A program made the position numbers and the translations under genes. From Kerstersia sp052103615 (lineage in GTDB: Bacteria > Pseudomonadota > Gammaproteobacteria > Burkholderiales > Burkholderiaceae_B): a stretch of DNA of 64,000 bases. Below, one piece after another: positions 43,640-52,961 of the stretch (positions are counted from its first letter, which is position 1; each line of letters opens with the position of its first letter). The stretch spans positions 1-64,000 of the forward strand of contig NZ_JBQEKA010000004.1 in NCBI RefSeq assembly GCF_052103615.1, given 5' to 3'. The notes under the pieces were generated by a model, which saw nothing but the letters and a program-made list of their open reading frames with translations, was not told the DNA's origin and ran no database searches.

Positions 43640-44317
43640 TCACGCCTTGCGCGCCACCCAGCCCCGGAAGGTCAATGCGCCATAGAAAAGGTCGATATCG
43701 CTGAACCCGGCCTGAGCCAGCAGCGCTGTATCCTGCTGCGGTGTCAGTACAGGCAGCTTCTCTTTGAAGGCGGCAATGCTGCTGGCCGCCTGTGCTGCGC
43801 AGGCGCCATTGGCCGCGGCAAACGCCGCATAACGCGCCAGCCACCGCTCCCCTTCGCTGCCGCTGATGGGAAAACTATGGTGCGCAAGCACCAGGGGCGC
43901 ACCGGGCTTGAGGCGCTGATGTATCTGCTGCAAAGTGCGCAAGCGCTCCGCCCTGGGCAGAAAATGCAGCGTCAACAGACAGGCCGCGCCATCAAACGCT
44001 TCCCTGGGTGTGCTGTCGATATAGCCTTGATGCCAATGCACACGCGCGGCCAGGGCCCCTAAAGTCACCTTGGCCTGGTCCAGCATCGCGGCAGAAGGAT
44101 CTACCCCGGTGAAATGCCAGCCGGGCTGCATTTGCGCGAAAGCCTTCAGTTCCAGCCCCCCGCCTGCGCCCAGTACCAGAATCCGGGCATGATCAGGCAC
44201 GCATTCGGCCAGCAGCACACCCGCCATCCGGTGCAAGTCCTGCAAACCCGGCACCAGGCTCGCGGCTTTCCCGGCATAGTCCGCTGCCGCTGCCTGATCA
44301 GAAAAAGGTGCTGTCAC
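43640..44317 (-). CDS. Class I SAM-dependent methyltransferase
   Basis: The protein has 225 residues with the SAM motif ILVLGAGGGLELKAF (46-60), acidic strand-2 end GVDPSAAML and the motif IV region GAACLLTLHFL. It resembles small methyltransferases of unknown substrate. Its start overlaps the Rrf2 gene stop by 4 nt, so it is co-expressed with, and probably controlled by, that regulator. Confidence 0.83.
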   Translation of the reverse strand: MTAPFSDQAAAADYAGKAASLVPGLQDLHRMAGVLLAECVPDHARILVLGAGGGLELKAFAQMQPGWHFTGVDPSAAMLDQAKVTLGALAARVHWHQGYIDSTPREAFDGAACLLTLHFLPRAERLRTLQQIHQRLKPGAPLVLAHHSFPISGSEGERWLARYAAFAAANGACAAQAASSIAAFKEKLPVLTPQQDTALLAQAGFSDIDLFYGALTFRGWVARKA

Positions 44318-44766
44318 CGCGGCAGCTCCGCGCGCGCAGGCGCCGCCGCCTGCCGCCGAGCGAAATCGGCAGCCAGGTCAGCCAGCGTGATTTCTGAAAA
44401 CCGCTGCCGCAGCAATGCTTCCGCTTCGGCAAATGCCGTTTCCAGCGCGGCATTCACCGTCTGTTCAACCAGGCAATCGGGGGACTCATTGCGGTTGCCA
44501 ATCGCAAACAGGGCCGGTTCACCCAGCGCTTCGTGCAACTGGCGCAGGCTGATGGCGCCCAGGTCAGCCTGAATGCGCCAGCCGCCCGCATGCCCACGAT
44601 CCGAGGCCACAATTCCTGCCTCCCGGAGATATCCCATCGTGCGTCTCACCACGACAGGATTCGTCCCCAGGCACCGCGCCAAGGCGTCCGAGGTAACAGG
44701 GCCTTGCTGCTCGGCCATATGCAGCAGCGCATGCAGGACAGAAGATAAACGGCTATTTCGTTTCAT
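44314..44766 (-). CDS. Rrf2-family transcriptional regulator without the Fe-S cysteines
   Basis: The 150-residue protein has an N-terminal winged helix (VTSDALARCLGTNPVVVRRTMGYL) and GHAGGWRI wing, matching the YwnA branch of Rrf2. The middle, where IscR and NsrR hold three Cys, has a single one (PDCLVEQ), so cluster binding is unlikely. It is first in an operon with the methyltransferase, and a dyad 5 bp upstream suggests autorepression. Confidence 0.83.
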   Translation of the reverse strand: MKRNSRLSSVLHALLHMAEQQGPVTSDALARCLGTNPVVVRRTMGYLREAGIVASDRGHAGGWRIQADLGAISLRQLHEALGEPALFAIGNRNESPDCLVEQTVNAALETAFAEAEALLRQRFSEITLADLAADFARRQAAAPARAELPR

Positions 44767-44771
44767 GTAAC

Positions 44772-44787
44772 TTATGATGTTTCATAA
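44772..44787. promoter_or_regulatory. Inverted repeat at the Rrf2-family gene start
   Basis: TTATGA-TGTT-TCATAA is a perfect 6-4-6 inverted repeat ending 5 bp before the Rrf2 start codon, placed to act as an autoregulatory operator or a translation block. Confidence 0.5.
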
Positions 44788-44909
44788 AAACAGGCCTGTC
44801 AAGCAAGTCTCCCGCCGCCGAATCTCTCTCGCGCCGCCGGCGCACAAACGGAATGCGGCCCGGCGGCGCGGACGCCTGCGCCTGGCGCCCCCAAAAAATC
44901 AGCGCCAAA

Positions 44910-44943
44910 ATAAAAACAGGCCCGCAAATCCATGCGGGCCTGT
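44910..44943 (-). terminator. Terminator of the cstA-ybdD operon
   Basis: An 11-bp perfect stem (ACAGGCCCGCA / TGCGGGCCTGT) with a 6-nt loop is followed on the minus strand by TTTTATTTT. It lies 23 bp past the ybdD stop. Confidence 0.88.
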
Positions 44944-44966
44944 CTGGCGCTATGCGCGGCAAGGGA

Positions 44967-45200
44967 TCAGCAACAACCTATCCTGCCCTTCCCGCCATAT
45001 CGCGCTTCCTGGCGTTCCTTGAAAAACGCCTCGTAGCTCATGGGTTCCTGATCCGGGTGGTTACGGCGCATATGAGCCACATAGGTCTCGTAGTCCGGCA
45101 CGCCCACCATCAGACGCAAGGTGCGCCCCAGGTAGCGGCCAGCCTCCCCGGCGGCGGAAGCCGCCCCGGAAAAGCGCCCGGTCAGGTTCATGCGCGCCAT
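44967..45200 (-). CDS. YbdD/YjiX-family small protein (DUF466)
   Basis: The protein has 77 residues with the family core LMVGVPDYETYVAHMRRNHP and the ending with EAFFKERQEARYGG plus a terminal CC. It shares one base with the cstA stop codon. YbdD-type proteins occur next to CstA/BtsT and are needed for full transport activity in E. coli relatives. Confidence 0.9.
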   Translation of the reverse strand: MARMNLTGRFSGAASAAGEAGRYLGRTLRLMVGVPDYETYVAHMRRNHPDQEPMSYEAFFKERQEARYGGKGRIGCC

Positions 45201-47299
45201 CAGTGCGCCCCTGTCGCCACGGCCGCTTCCGGCGGCAAGGGCTCATACGGCGTTTCATTGGCCGTCGGCTGCGACTGGCGGCGCGCCTGGAAGACGGAAC
45301 GGATACCGAACACCAGGATGCTCAACACGACAAAGATGAAAATGCCGCACAAGCTTGCATTCACATAGTCGTTGAAAATCACGCGGCTCATCTCGGACAG
45401 CGATTTAGCCGGCGCCAGCACCTTGTCTTCCGCCAACGCCTGGGCATACACCTTGGCATGGGCCACGAAACCGATCTTCGGATTGCTATGGAAGATCTTC
45501 TCGAAACCGGCGGTCAGCGTGCAAGCCAGCAGCCAGATCGTCGGCAGAATCGTCACCCAGGCATAGCGGTCACGCTTCATCTTGAAGAGCACCACCGTGC
45601 CCAGCATCAGCGCCACCGCAGCCAGCATCTGGTTGGCAATCCCGAAGAGCGGCCACAAGGTATTGATGCCGCCCAGCGGATCCACCACCCCTTGATACAG
45701 GAAGTGCCCCCATGCCGCCACGCAAAGCGCCGTCGCCAGCAAGTTGGCAGGCAGCGACTCCGTGCGGCGCAGGCTGGGCGCGAAAGTGCCCAGCAGGTCC
45801 TGCAGCATGAAGCGGCCTGCCCGCGTGCCGGCATCGACTGCCGTCAGGATGAACAGCGCTTCGAACAGAATGGCGAAGTGATACCAGAACGCCATCATGG
45901 CCTGGCCGCCTATCAGTTGCTGCAAGATATAGGCCATCCCGACTGCCAGCGTCGGCGCGCCGCCCGCACGCGAGATAATCGTGCCTTCGCCGACATTGGC
46001 CGCCATCTGCGTCAGCTGATCCGGCGTAATCAGGAAGCCCCAGCTGGAGACCACCTGGGCAGCCTGTTCAGGCGTGGTGCCGATCAGCGCCGCCGGGCTG
46101 TTCATCGCATAGTAGATACCCGGCTCGATCACGCAAGCCGCCACCAGCGCCATGATCGCCACAAAGGACTCCATCAGCATGCCGCCATAACCGATATAGC
46201 GCGCCTGGGTTTCATTTTCGATCAGCTTGGGCGTGGTTCCCGAAGAAATCAGGGCATGGAAACCGGACACGGCGCCGCAGGCAATCGTAATGAACAGGAA
46301 GGGGAACAGATCGCCGGACCAGACCGGGCCTGTGCCGTCGATAAAGCGCGTGGTCGCCGGCATCTTCAGTTCCGGCGCGACAATCAGGATGCCCAGCGCC
46401 AGCCCGATGATCGTCCCGATTTTCAGGAAGGTGGACAGGTAATCACGCGGCGCCAGCAGCAGCCATACCGGCAGCACTGCCGCAATAAAGCCGTAAATAA
46501 TCAGCGCCCAGGTCAGTTGCGGGCCGTCCAGATCAAACACCGGCGCCCATTCGGCGCTGGCGGCAACATCCTGGCCAAAAATAATGGCGGCCATCAGCAG
46601 CACAAAGCCGATGATGGAAATCTCGCCGATGCGTCCGGGCCGGATATAGCGCAAATACACGCCCATGAACAGCGCGATGGGAATGGTGGCCGCCACCGTG
46701 AACGTCCCCCAGGGGGAGTGCGTCAACGCCTTGACGACGATCAGCGCCAGCACGGCCAGAATGATCACCATGATCATGAAGGCGCCGAACAGCGCAATCA
46801 CGCCTGGCACCTGGCCCAGTTCGCTCTTGATCAGATCCCCCAGGGAGCGGCCATCGCGGCGGGTGGAAATGAACAGCACGATGAAATCCTGCACCGCACC
46901 GGCGAACACCACCCCTGCCAGCAGCCACAGCACACCGGGCAGATAGCCCATCTGCGCGGCCAGCACCGGCCCCACCAGCGGGCCCGCGCCCGCAATAGCG
47001 GCAAAATGGTGGCCGAACAAAATATGCTTGTTGGTTGGAACGTAATCCAGACCGTCATTGTGTTTCCAGGCCGGCGTCATGCGCGTCGCGTCCAGGCGGA
47101 ACACATTGCGTGCGATGAAACGGCTGTAATAGCGGTAGGCAATCAAATAGACGCAAACCGCGGCAATGACGATCCATAGCGCATTGACGGTTTCACCCCG
47201 GGTCAGCGCCACGGTGCCCAGGGCAAATGCCCCGACCACCGCAACCACGATCCAGGCGATTCCTTGCGCCCATCCTCTCTGCTGCTGCTGGGCATGCAT
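45200..47299 (-). CDS. cstA: Carbon starvation protein A (pyruvate/peptide transporter)
   Basis: The protein has 699 residues from the ATG at 47299 (AGGAGGAGAG site). It has some 18 membrane helices and the CstA signatures FGHHFAAIAGAGPLVGPVLA and GAVSGFHALISSGTTPK. CstA/BtsT proteins take up pyruvate, and CstA also peptides, during starvation. Divergent from it, 188 bp away, is a cache-domain sensor kinase and regulator, probably its controller. An open frame upstream to 47368 is not needed. Confidence 0.94.
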   Translation of the reverse strand: MHAQQQQRGWAQGIAWIVVAVVGAFALGTVALTRGETVNALWIVIAAVCVYLIAYRYYSRFIARNVFRLDATRMTPAWKHNDGLDYVPTNKHILFGHHFAAIAGAGPLVGPVLAAQMGYLPGVLWLLAGVVFAGAVQDFIVLFISTRRDGRSLGDLIKSELGQVPGVIALFGAFMIMVIILAVLALIVVKALTHSPWGTFTVAATIPIALFMGVYLRYIRPGRIGEISIIGFVLLMAAIIFGQDVAASAEWAPVFDLDGPQLTWALIIYGFIAAVLPVWLLLAPRDYLSTFLKIGTIIGLALGILIVAPELKMPATTRFIDGTGPVWSGDLFPFLFITIACGAVSGFHALISSGTTPKLIENETQARYIGYGGMLMESFVAIMALVAACVIEPGIYYAMNSPAALIGTTPEQAAQVVSSWGFLITPDQLTQMAANVGEGTIISRAGGAPTLAVGMAYILQQLIGGQAMMAFWYHFAILFEALFILTAVDAGTRAGRFMLQDLLGTFAPSLRRTESLPANLLATALCVAAWGHFLYQGVVDPLGGINTLWPLFGIANQMLAAVALMLGTVVLFKMKRDRYAWVTILPTIWLLACTLTAGFEKIFHSNPKIGFVAHAKVYAQALAEDKVLAPAKSLSEMSRVIFNDYVNASLCGIFIFVVLSILVFGIRSVFQARRQSQPTANETPYEPLPPEAAVATGAH

Positions 47300-47487
47300 A
47301 AGCTCTCTCCTCCTGTTGTTCGGATAGGCCAGACCGGCCGCCGGCCCTGCTCCGCACTCGGGCATCATTTAAGTAGAATTAGATATAGCGCCGGGCCCCG
47401 TCAGTATTTCGATTTTCTACGGGGTGAACAAGCGTGGAGCTACTTAAGGCATATGCGTACTACCACGCAGGGGAAAACCATCAGCCT

Positions 47488-48924
47488 ATGAAACTTCGCC
47501 TGAAAATCCTGCTGTTGGCCATTCTGCCTTTCCTGATTGCCATGGCCGCCATTTCCGCTGTCACCCTGCATCAGGGGCTGGCGCTGGCCGACAAAGAAAA
47601 AGACGCCATCCGGCAAGCCTGGATGCAGGGGCGGGAAAACGAATTGCGCCATTATGTGCGTATTGCCCAGAGCGCCATTGCGCCGCTGGTTGCCGCCACG
47701 GCGCATGCCCCCGACGACACCGCCGCCCTGCAGCGCCAGGCGCTGGGCTTGCTGCAGCGCCTGGACTTCGGCCCTGATGGCTATTTCTATGTTTACGACC
47801 AGCAGGGTGTGAACCTGATGCATCCGCGCCAGCCTGAACTCGTTGGGCGCTCGCTGTGGGATCTGCGCGACCCGCAAGGCCAGCCCACCATCCAGCGCCT
47901 GCTGGCCGCCGCAAAACGCAGCGGCGCGCACGGCGAAGCGCTGCCTTATTACTGGGAAAAGCCCTCGGCCCGCCAAACCACGGAAAAACTGGGCTATGTC
48001 GTGGATGTCGCCCCCTGGGACTGGATGATGGGAACCGGCCTGTACCTGGATGACATTGACGCCACGCTGACGCGCATAGACGAAACCGCCCTCAACAATA
48101 TCCATACCACGCAAATGCGGATTGCCGGCATTGCGCTGCTGGGTGTCGCCCTGGTCATGCTATGCGGTCTGGCGCTCAACATCAGTGATCAGCGGCAATC
48201 CGACGCCAAGCTGCAGCGCATGGCCCGCCAGGTCGTTCACTCCCAGGAAGAAGAACGCGCCCGCCTGGCGCGCGAACTGCATGACGGCATCAGCCAGCTA
48301 CTGGTTTCCGTCAAGCTGATCCTGGAGAGCGCCCGTCACGCGCTGAACCGCCATGCCGGCATTTGCCAGGCGCCGCGCGGCAATCTCGATGAAACACTGC
48401 AACAGGCGCAGGACAGGCTGAACACGACACTGGCGGAAGTGCGGCGGATCTCCCATAACCTGCGCCCCACCCTGCTGGATGACCTGGGGCTGGATGCCGC
48501 CCTGCGCCACCTGCTGCAGGAACTGCCCGATGCCGCCGCAACGGCCGGCGCCCTGCCTTTGCGTGCCGAGTTCAGCAGCCACGGCCAGTCCCGCCCCTTG
48601 CCCGACACCCATGCCACCACCTTGTTCCGGATCACCCAGGAAGCCCTGGTCAATGTGCTGCGCCATGCCAAGGCGCACAGTGTCCGGGTGATCCTCAGCT
48701 ACAACACCGGGGATATCTCTCTGTATATTGCCGACGACGGCCAAGGCTTCGATTTCGACAGCGTTCACAACGACCCCATGCGCGGGCTGGGGCTGCGCAG
48801 CATGCGCGAGCGCCTGGAAACCCTGGGGGGCAGCCTGTATATTTCTGCCGGCGGCCATGGCACGACCGTCATGGCGAAAATTCCGCTGCCGGACACGCGC
48901 GCCGCCCCCCGCCAATCTTCCTGA
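47488..48924 (+). CDS. Sensor histidine kinase with periplasmic sCache_2-type domain (NarL-type)
   Basis: The protein has 478 residues from the ATG at 47488; a GTG at 47434 is also open. There is an N-terminal helix, a periplasmic cache domain (FGPDGYFYVYDQQG, WDWMMGTGLYLDDID), a second helix (about 210-232), HisKA_3 with the phospho-acceptor in RELHDGISQLL, and an ATPase domain (EALVNVLRHAKAHS, GLGLRSMRERLE). Such cache domains bind small carboxylates. Its place divergent from cstA suggests pyruvate sensing (inference). Confidence 0.88.
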   Translation: MKLRLKILLLAILPFLIAMAAISAVTLHQGLALADKEKDAIRQAWMQGRENELRHYVRIAQSAIAPLVAATAHAPDDTAALQRQALGLLQRLDFGPDGYFYVYDQQGVNLMHPRQPELVGRSLWDLRDPQGQPTIQRLLAAAKRSGAHGEALPYYWEKPSARQTTEKLGYVVDVAPWDWMMGTGLYLDDIDATLTRIDETALNNIHTTQMRIAGIALLGVALVMLCGLALNISDQRQSDAKLQRMARQVVHSQEEERARLARELHDGISQLLVSVKLILESARHALNRHAGICQAPRGNLDETLQQAQDRLNTTLAEVRRISHNLRPTLLDDLGLDAALRHLLQELPDAAATAGALPLRAEFSSHGQSRPLPDTHATTLFRITQEALVNVLRHAKAHSVRVILSYNTGDISLYIADDGQGFDFDSVHNDPMRGLGLRSMRERLETLGGSLYISAGGHGTTVMAKIPLPDTRAAPRQSS

Positions 48925-49604
48925 TGAATCGCTACCCAAGGACCGAGGCTATGCTTGCCCCCATACGCATCATGCTGGTGGATGACCACGAACTGGTACG
49001 CGATGGCATCCGCCTGTGCCTGAGTTCGCACCCGGAACTGGAAATCATCGGTGAAGCCTCAGGTTACGACCCGGCGCTGACGCAACTGGCGCTGCTGGCC
49101 AGCCAGGCCGGGCCGGCCGGGCTGCCGGATCTCGTCCTGACCGACCTGAACATGCGCGGCACCGATGGCCTGGCGCTGATTGCCGCCATTCATGAACGCT
49201 GGCCCCAGATTGCTACGCTGGTCTTGTCCATGCATGACAATACGGAATACATCACCCGCGCCTTGCGCGCTGGCGCCCGCGGCTATCTGCTGAAAGATGG
49301 CCCGTCACAGGAACTGGTGCAGGCCATAGGCGCCATCATGAATGGCCAGGCCTATTTCAGCGCGCCGGTCATGGCGCAACTGGCCCGGCATCACCCTTAC
49401 GGGCCGGAGCCGCTGCTCACACAAAGGGAAAAACAGATTCTTGCCGCCATCGGCAGCGGCCATGCCAGCAAGCAGATCGCGCGCGAACTGGATCTGTCCG
49501 TGCGCACGGTGGAAACCCACCGCCAGAACATTCGCCGCAAATTGCAAATCGACGGGCAGGCCGAGCTCATCAAGTATGCCGTCGAGCACAAAGACGCTCT
49601 GTAG
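48924..49604 (+). CDS. NarL/LuxR-type response regulator
   Basis: The protein has a receiver domain (LVDDHELVRDG, phospho-Asp in VLTDLNMRGTDG, LLKDG) and a LuxR helix-turn-helix (LTQREKQILAAIGSGHASKQ onwards, SVRTVETHRQNIRRKL). The ATG at 48924 shares a base with the kinase stop; an in-frame ATG at 48951 has GAGG nearby and gives a shorter 217-residue protein. It is the partner of the upstream kinase and likely acts on the cstA promoter. Confidence 0.9.
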   Translation: MNRYPRTEAMLAPIRIMLVDDHELVRDGIRLCLSSHPELEIIGEASGYDPALTQLALLASQAGPAGLPDLVLTDLNMRGTDGLALIAAIHERWPQIATLVLSMHDNTEYITRALRAGARGYLLKDGPSQELVQAIGAIMNGQAYFSAPVMAQLARHHPYGPEPLLTQREKQILAAIGSGHASKQIARELDLSVRTVETHRQNIRRKLQIDGQAELIKYAVEHKDAL

Positions 49605-49747
49605 CGCGCATCCCGGCCGAAAATCGCATCAGCAAGCGCCAATTCCGCGATAATGCCATTCATGGGCAGCCCGCCATGGCGCGGCGCCGTCCTGCCGGCG
49701 ACATGCCGCGCCTCCCGGAACCACTAGAATAACGACGCCAGACAGCC

Positions 49748-50158
49748 ATGTACCGCACCCTGCTAAAAGCCAAGATCCATCGTGCCACCGTCACGGACTG
49801 CGAACTGCATTACGAAGGATCCTGCGCCATTGATGAAGACCTGCTCGATGCTTCGGGCATCCTGGAAAATGAACAGGTCCACATCTGGAATATCAATAAC
49901 GGCGAACGCCTGATTACTTATGCCATCCGCGGCAAGCGCGGCAGCGGCGTCATCTCGCTCAATGGTTCGGCGGCGCGCAAGGCCTCGACTGGCGACCTGG
50001 TGATCATCGCCGCCTTTGCCCAGGTCAGCGAGGCTGAGCTGGCAGCCGGCTACAAGCCGCAACTGGTGTTTGTCGATGCCGATAACCGTGCCGTGTCCGC
50101 CCGCGACCACGTTCCCCTGCAGGAAAGCGGCGGCCTGACACAAAACGGCGCGGGCTAA
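49748..50158 (+). CDS. panD: Aspartate 1-decarboxylase
   Basis: The 136-residue protein has the self-cleavage site Gly24-Ser25 in HYEGSCAID, which yields the pyruvoyl group, and the conserved RGKRGSGVISLNGSAAR. It makes beta-alanine from aspartate for pantothenate. It starts the panD-panB-panC cluster. Confidence 0.96.
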   Translation: MYRTLLKAKIHRATVTDCELHYEGSCAIDEDLLDASGILENEQVHIWNINNGERLITYAIRGKRGSGVISLNGSAARKASTGDLVIIAAFAQVSEAELAAGYKPQLVFVDADNRAVSARDHVPLQESGGLTQNGAG

Positions 50159-50218
50159 ACCGCGCCCTACCGGCATCGGCGCCTGGCCGGCCGGATAACA
50201 ACAATACCCGGAGACGAC

Positions 50219-51088
50219 TTGAGCAGCACACCCCAACCCGGCGCGCCAGCCCGGCGCCCGACAGTGACCCTTAATAGCCTGGCGGCCCAGCGCGCGCGCG
50301 GCGAAAAAATCGCCATGCTGACGGCCTACGATGCCACATTCGGCCTGCTGGCTGACCGCGCCGGCATGGATTGCCTGCTGGTGGGTGATTCGCTGGGCAT
50401 GGTCTGCCAAGGGCTGTCCAGCACCACGCCGGTCAGCCTCGATACGATGGTTTATCACACCGAATCCGTGGCGCGCGGCCTGCGGCACGGCGGCGGCAGC
50501 GCCTGGCTGCTGACCGACCTGCCCTTCGGCAGTTACCACCTGTCGCGCGAGCAGGCCTTGGCCAGCGCCTTGCGGCTGATTCAGGCCGGCGCCCAGATGG
50601 TCAAACTGGAAGGCGGCGGCTGGACGGCTGAAACCGTTGCCTTTCTGGTCGAACGCGGCGTCCCGGTTTGTGCCCACCTGGGCCTGACGCCGCAAACCGT
50701 CCATGTGCTGGGCGGCTATCGCCTGCAAGGCAAGGAAGATACCGCCGCGCACAAGCTGCTGGACGATGCCGTCGCCCTGGAACAGGCCGGCGCGGCCATG
50801 GTTGTGCTGGAAATGGTACCGGCACTGCTGGCGCGCCAAATCACTGCCGCGCTCTCGCACTGCGCCACCATTGGCATAGGCGCGGGCAGCGGCACCGATG
50901 GCCAGGTGCTGGTCGTGCATGACATGCTGGGCGCCACCAGCGGCAAATTGCCCCGTTTTGTCCGCAATTTCCTGGCTGATGCCCAACCTGGCAGCGGGCC
51001 TGACAGCGGTATTGCCGGGGCCATGAGCGCCTATGTTCAGGCCGTCAAAGCCGGCCACTACCCGGATGACAGCCAGCACGCCTGGTAG
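50219..51088 (+). CDS. panB: 3-methyl-2-oxobutanoate hydroxymethyltransferase (TTG start)
   Basis: The 289-residue protein has the PanB signatures MLTAYDATFGLLADRAGMD, LLVGDSLGMV and FGSYH. It transfers a hydroxymethyl group from methylene-THF to ketoisovalerate to form ketopantoate. The start is a TTG at 50219, set by a GGAG site 5 nt ahead; no ATG fits as well before the conserved region. Confidence 0.95.
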   Translation: MSSTPQPGAPARRPTVTLNSLAAQRARGEKIAMLTAYDATFGLLADRAGMDCLLVGDSLGMVCQGLSSTTPVSLDTMVYHTESVARGLRHGGGSAWLLTDLPFGSYHLSREQALASALRLIQAGAQMVKLEGGGWTAETVAFLVERGVPVCAHLGLTPQTVHVLGGYRLQGKEDTAAHKLLDDAVALEQAGAAMVVLEMVPALLARQITAALSHCATIGIGAGSGTDGQVLVVHDMLGATSGKLPRFVRNFLADAQPGSGPDSGIAGAMSAYVQAVKAGHYPDDSQHAW

Positions 51089-51144
51089 CCACTTATTCGC
51101 GCCCGTCCCCGCCCCTGGCAGAACGGGCGCCAGGAAACGCTTCG

Positions 51145-51972
51145 ATGAAAATCGTCCATACCCCCGCAGAACTGCGCGCCGCCCTGGCGGGCAGCCAGCG
51201 CCCGGCTTTTGTCCCGACCATGGGCAACCTGCATGACGGCCACCTGTCGCTGATCCGCCAGGCTGCAGAACTGGGCGACACGACCGTCGCCAGCATCTTC
51301 GTCAACCGGCTGCAATTCCTGCCGCATGAAGACTTCGACAGCTATCCGCGCACCTGGGACGCAGATTGCGAAAAACTGCGCCAGAACGGCTGCGACATCC
51401 TGTTCGCCCCGCGTGAAGGGGATCTTTACCCTGAACCGCAGACCTTCAAAGTGCAGCCCGACCCGGCTATCGCCGACATTCTGGAAGGCGAATTCCGCCC
51501 TGGCTTTTTCACGGGCGTCTGCACCGTCGTCATGAAACTGTTCTGCTGCGTGCAGCCGGCCTATGCCGTCTTCGGCAAAAAAGACTACCAGCAGTTGCAG
51601 GTGATTCGTGCCATGGCACGCCAATTCGCCCTGCCCATAGAGATTGTGGCTGGCGCGACGGCCCGCGCCGCCGACGGGCTGGCGCTCTCCTCCCGCAATG
51701 GCTACCTGGCCCAGGCCGAACGCCAGGCCGCGCCGCAACTGCATGCCGCCTTGCAAACGCTGGCCGACGCCTGGCGGCAAGGCCGGCGCGACCTCGCCGC
51801 CATGGAAAGCGAAGCGCGCGCGCAATTGGCGGCGCAAGGCTGGAAACCGGATTACCTGACCCTGCGCCAGGCCGATACCCTGCAGACACCCGCGCAGGAC
51901 GAAGCCCGGCTGGTCGCCCTGGGCGCCGCCAGGCTGGGCAACACCCGGCTGATCGACAACCTGGAGCTGTAA
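51145..51972 (+). CDS. panC: Pantothenate synthetase
   Basis: The 275-residue protein has the nucleotidyltransferase motifs PTMGNLHDGH (HxGH type) and FGKKDYQQLQVI, with SSRNGYL later. It joins pantoate and beta-alanine using ATP. Many homologues have SIFVNPLQF where this one has SIFVNRLQF, a small oddity. It is the last gene of the pan cluster. Confidence 0.95.
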   Translation: MKIVHTPAELRAALAGSQRPAFVPTMGNLHDGHLSLIRQAAELGDTTVASIFVNRLQFLPHEDFDSYPRTWDADCEKLRQNGCDILFAPREGDLYPEPQTFKVQPDPAIADILEGEFRPGFFTGVCTVVMKLFCCVQPAYAVFGKKDYQQLQVIRAMARQFALPIEIVAGATARAADGLALSSRNGYLAQAERQAAPQLHAALQTLADAWRQGRRDLAAMESEARAQLAAQGWKPDYLTLRQADTLQTPAQDEARLVALGAARLGNTRLIDNLEL

Positions 51973-52455
51973 ACCCGCAGGGCTTTTTGTTGTCTAGTGG
52001 CCTAGCCGCCCTGCGCGTTCTGGCGCAGCTCAGGGACACAGGGACACAGGGACATCAGGGGCCGCGCCTGGCGGCCAGCCGCGGACATGCTCCGCGGCAT
52101 CCCGCTCTAGGCATATGCTTTTTACGCTATCTGCGTCTTATCGCATCGCCTTCTCACAGCCTATCCTGCTGCCCGCTTTCCGGCTGCCGCGCCCCGCGCT
52201 GGCCCTGCGGCAGACGCCGGGGGCTGCCCCGCCCCCGGGGCGGCCCTTGCCCCTTCTGCCTCTAGTCCTTAAGCGCTCCTTCAGCCGACTCGCGCTACAC
52301 TCTTGAATAAGACTGCCTTTTTGTCCATGCAATATTCGACATTGTCGGTATCTGCGGCTTTCCGCGGCGCCTGCTGCGGCGCGCCGGGGTCATGGACAGC
52401 GGCCTTGCGCCTTTCCCTTCCCTCCCGGGCCTGCCCGGAACCAGGATCGCCATCC
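51973..52455. other. 483-bp intergenic region with short tandem repeat and GC-rich hairpin
   Basis: It holds three perfect 8-bp copies of CAGGGACA at 52031-52054. A strong GC stem, CCGGGGGC / GCCCCCGG with a 6-nt loop, lies at 52217-52238 and may end the pan transcript although it has no T-run. A TACACT near 52295 could be a -10 for the next gene. Open frames here look non-coding. Confidence 0.5.
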
Positions 52456-52929
52456 ATGAGCATGCAAACCTCCGATTCATCCACTCCCTACGGCCTCCAG
52501 GACGATGCCCTGACCTTGAATGGCCAGGTGTATCCGCGCGAGCAAATTTCCAGCATCGCGTTCCATCCCAACGCCAAGATCACGGAACAGCGCATGGGCG
52601 GCTGGCTGCTGGGGGTCGTCGCATTCGTCGCCATCAGCATTTCTTTTGGCACCAGCATCGGCATCATGCTCAGCAATGGCGGGCCAGTGGTCTATGCATT
52701 CATCTTCGCGCTCGCCCTGGCTGGCGGCCTGTATGTGGGCCGGATCGGCCTGCCCAACCGTACCAAACACTTCACCAGTTATGCGGTTGCCATGCAAATG
52801 CGCGACGGCTCCCGCCTGAATTCGCCCATGACGCTGACGCCTGATCATGCCGCCCTGCTGCGCGACGAATTGGCACGCCGCTGGTCCATGCACGCGCAAT
52901 GGCGCTCCCTGCCGTCCCACCAGGCCTAA
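52456..52929 (+). CDS. Small membrane protein of unknown function (DUF6232-like)
   Basis: The protein has 157 residues from the ATG at 52456, which has AGGA 9 nt ahead. A soluble N-terminal strand region is followed by two membrane helices (about 48-72 and 78-97) and a C-terminal part rich in charged residues (PDHAALLRDELARRW). The layout recalls DUF6232 proteins. It precedes the MFS gene by 32 bp and may share its transcript. No function can be given. Confidence 0.65.
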   Translation: MSMQTSDSSTPYGLQDDALTLNGQVYPREQISSIAFHPNAKITEQRMGGWLLGVVAFVAISISFGTSIGIMLSNGGPVVYAFIFALALAGGLYVGRIGLPNRTKHFTSYAVAMQMRDGSRLNSPMTLTPDHAALLRDELARRWSMHAQWRSLPSHQA

Positions 52930-52961
52930 TCCTCCCAGCCCGCCTTTTCGAGAACGCTTCC

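Noticed and set aside
38609..47179. Long plus-strand frames opposite the ior alpha gene (545 codons) and cstA (658 codons).
   Set aside because: Both mirror strong minus-strand genes codon by codon and have shadow-type composition.
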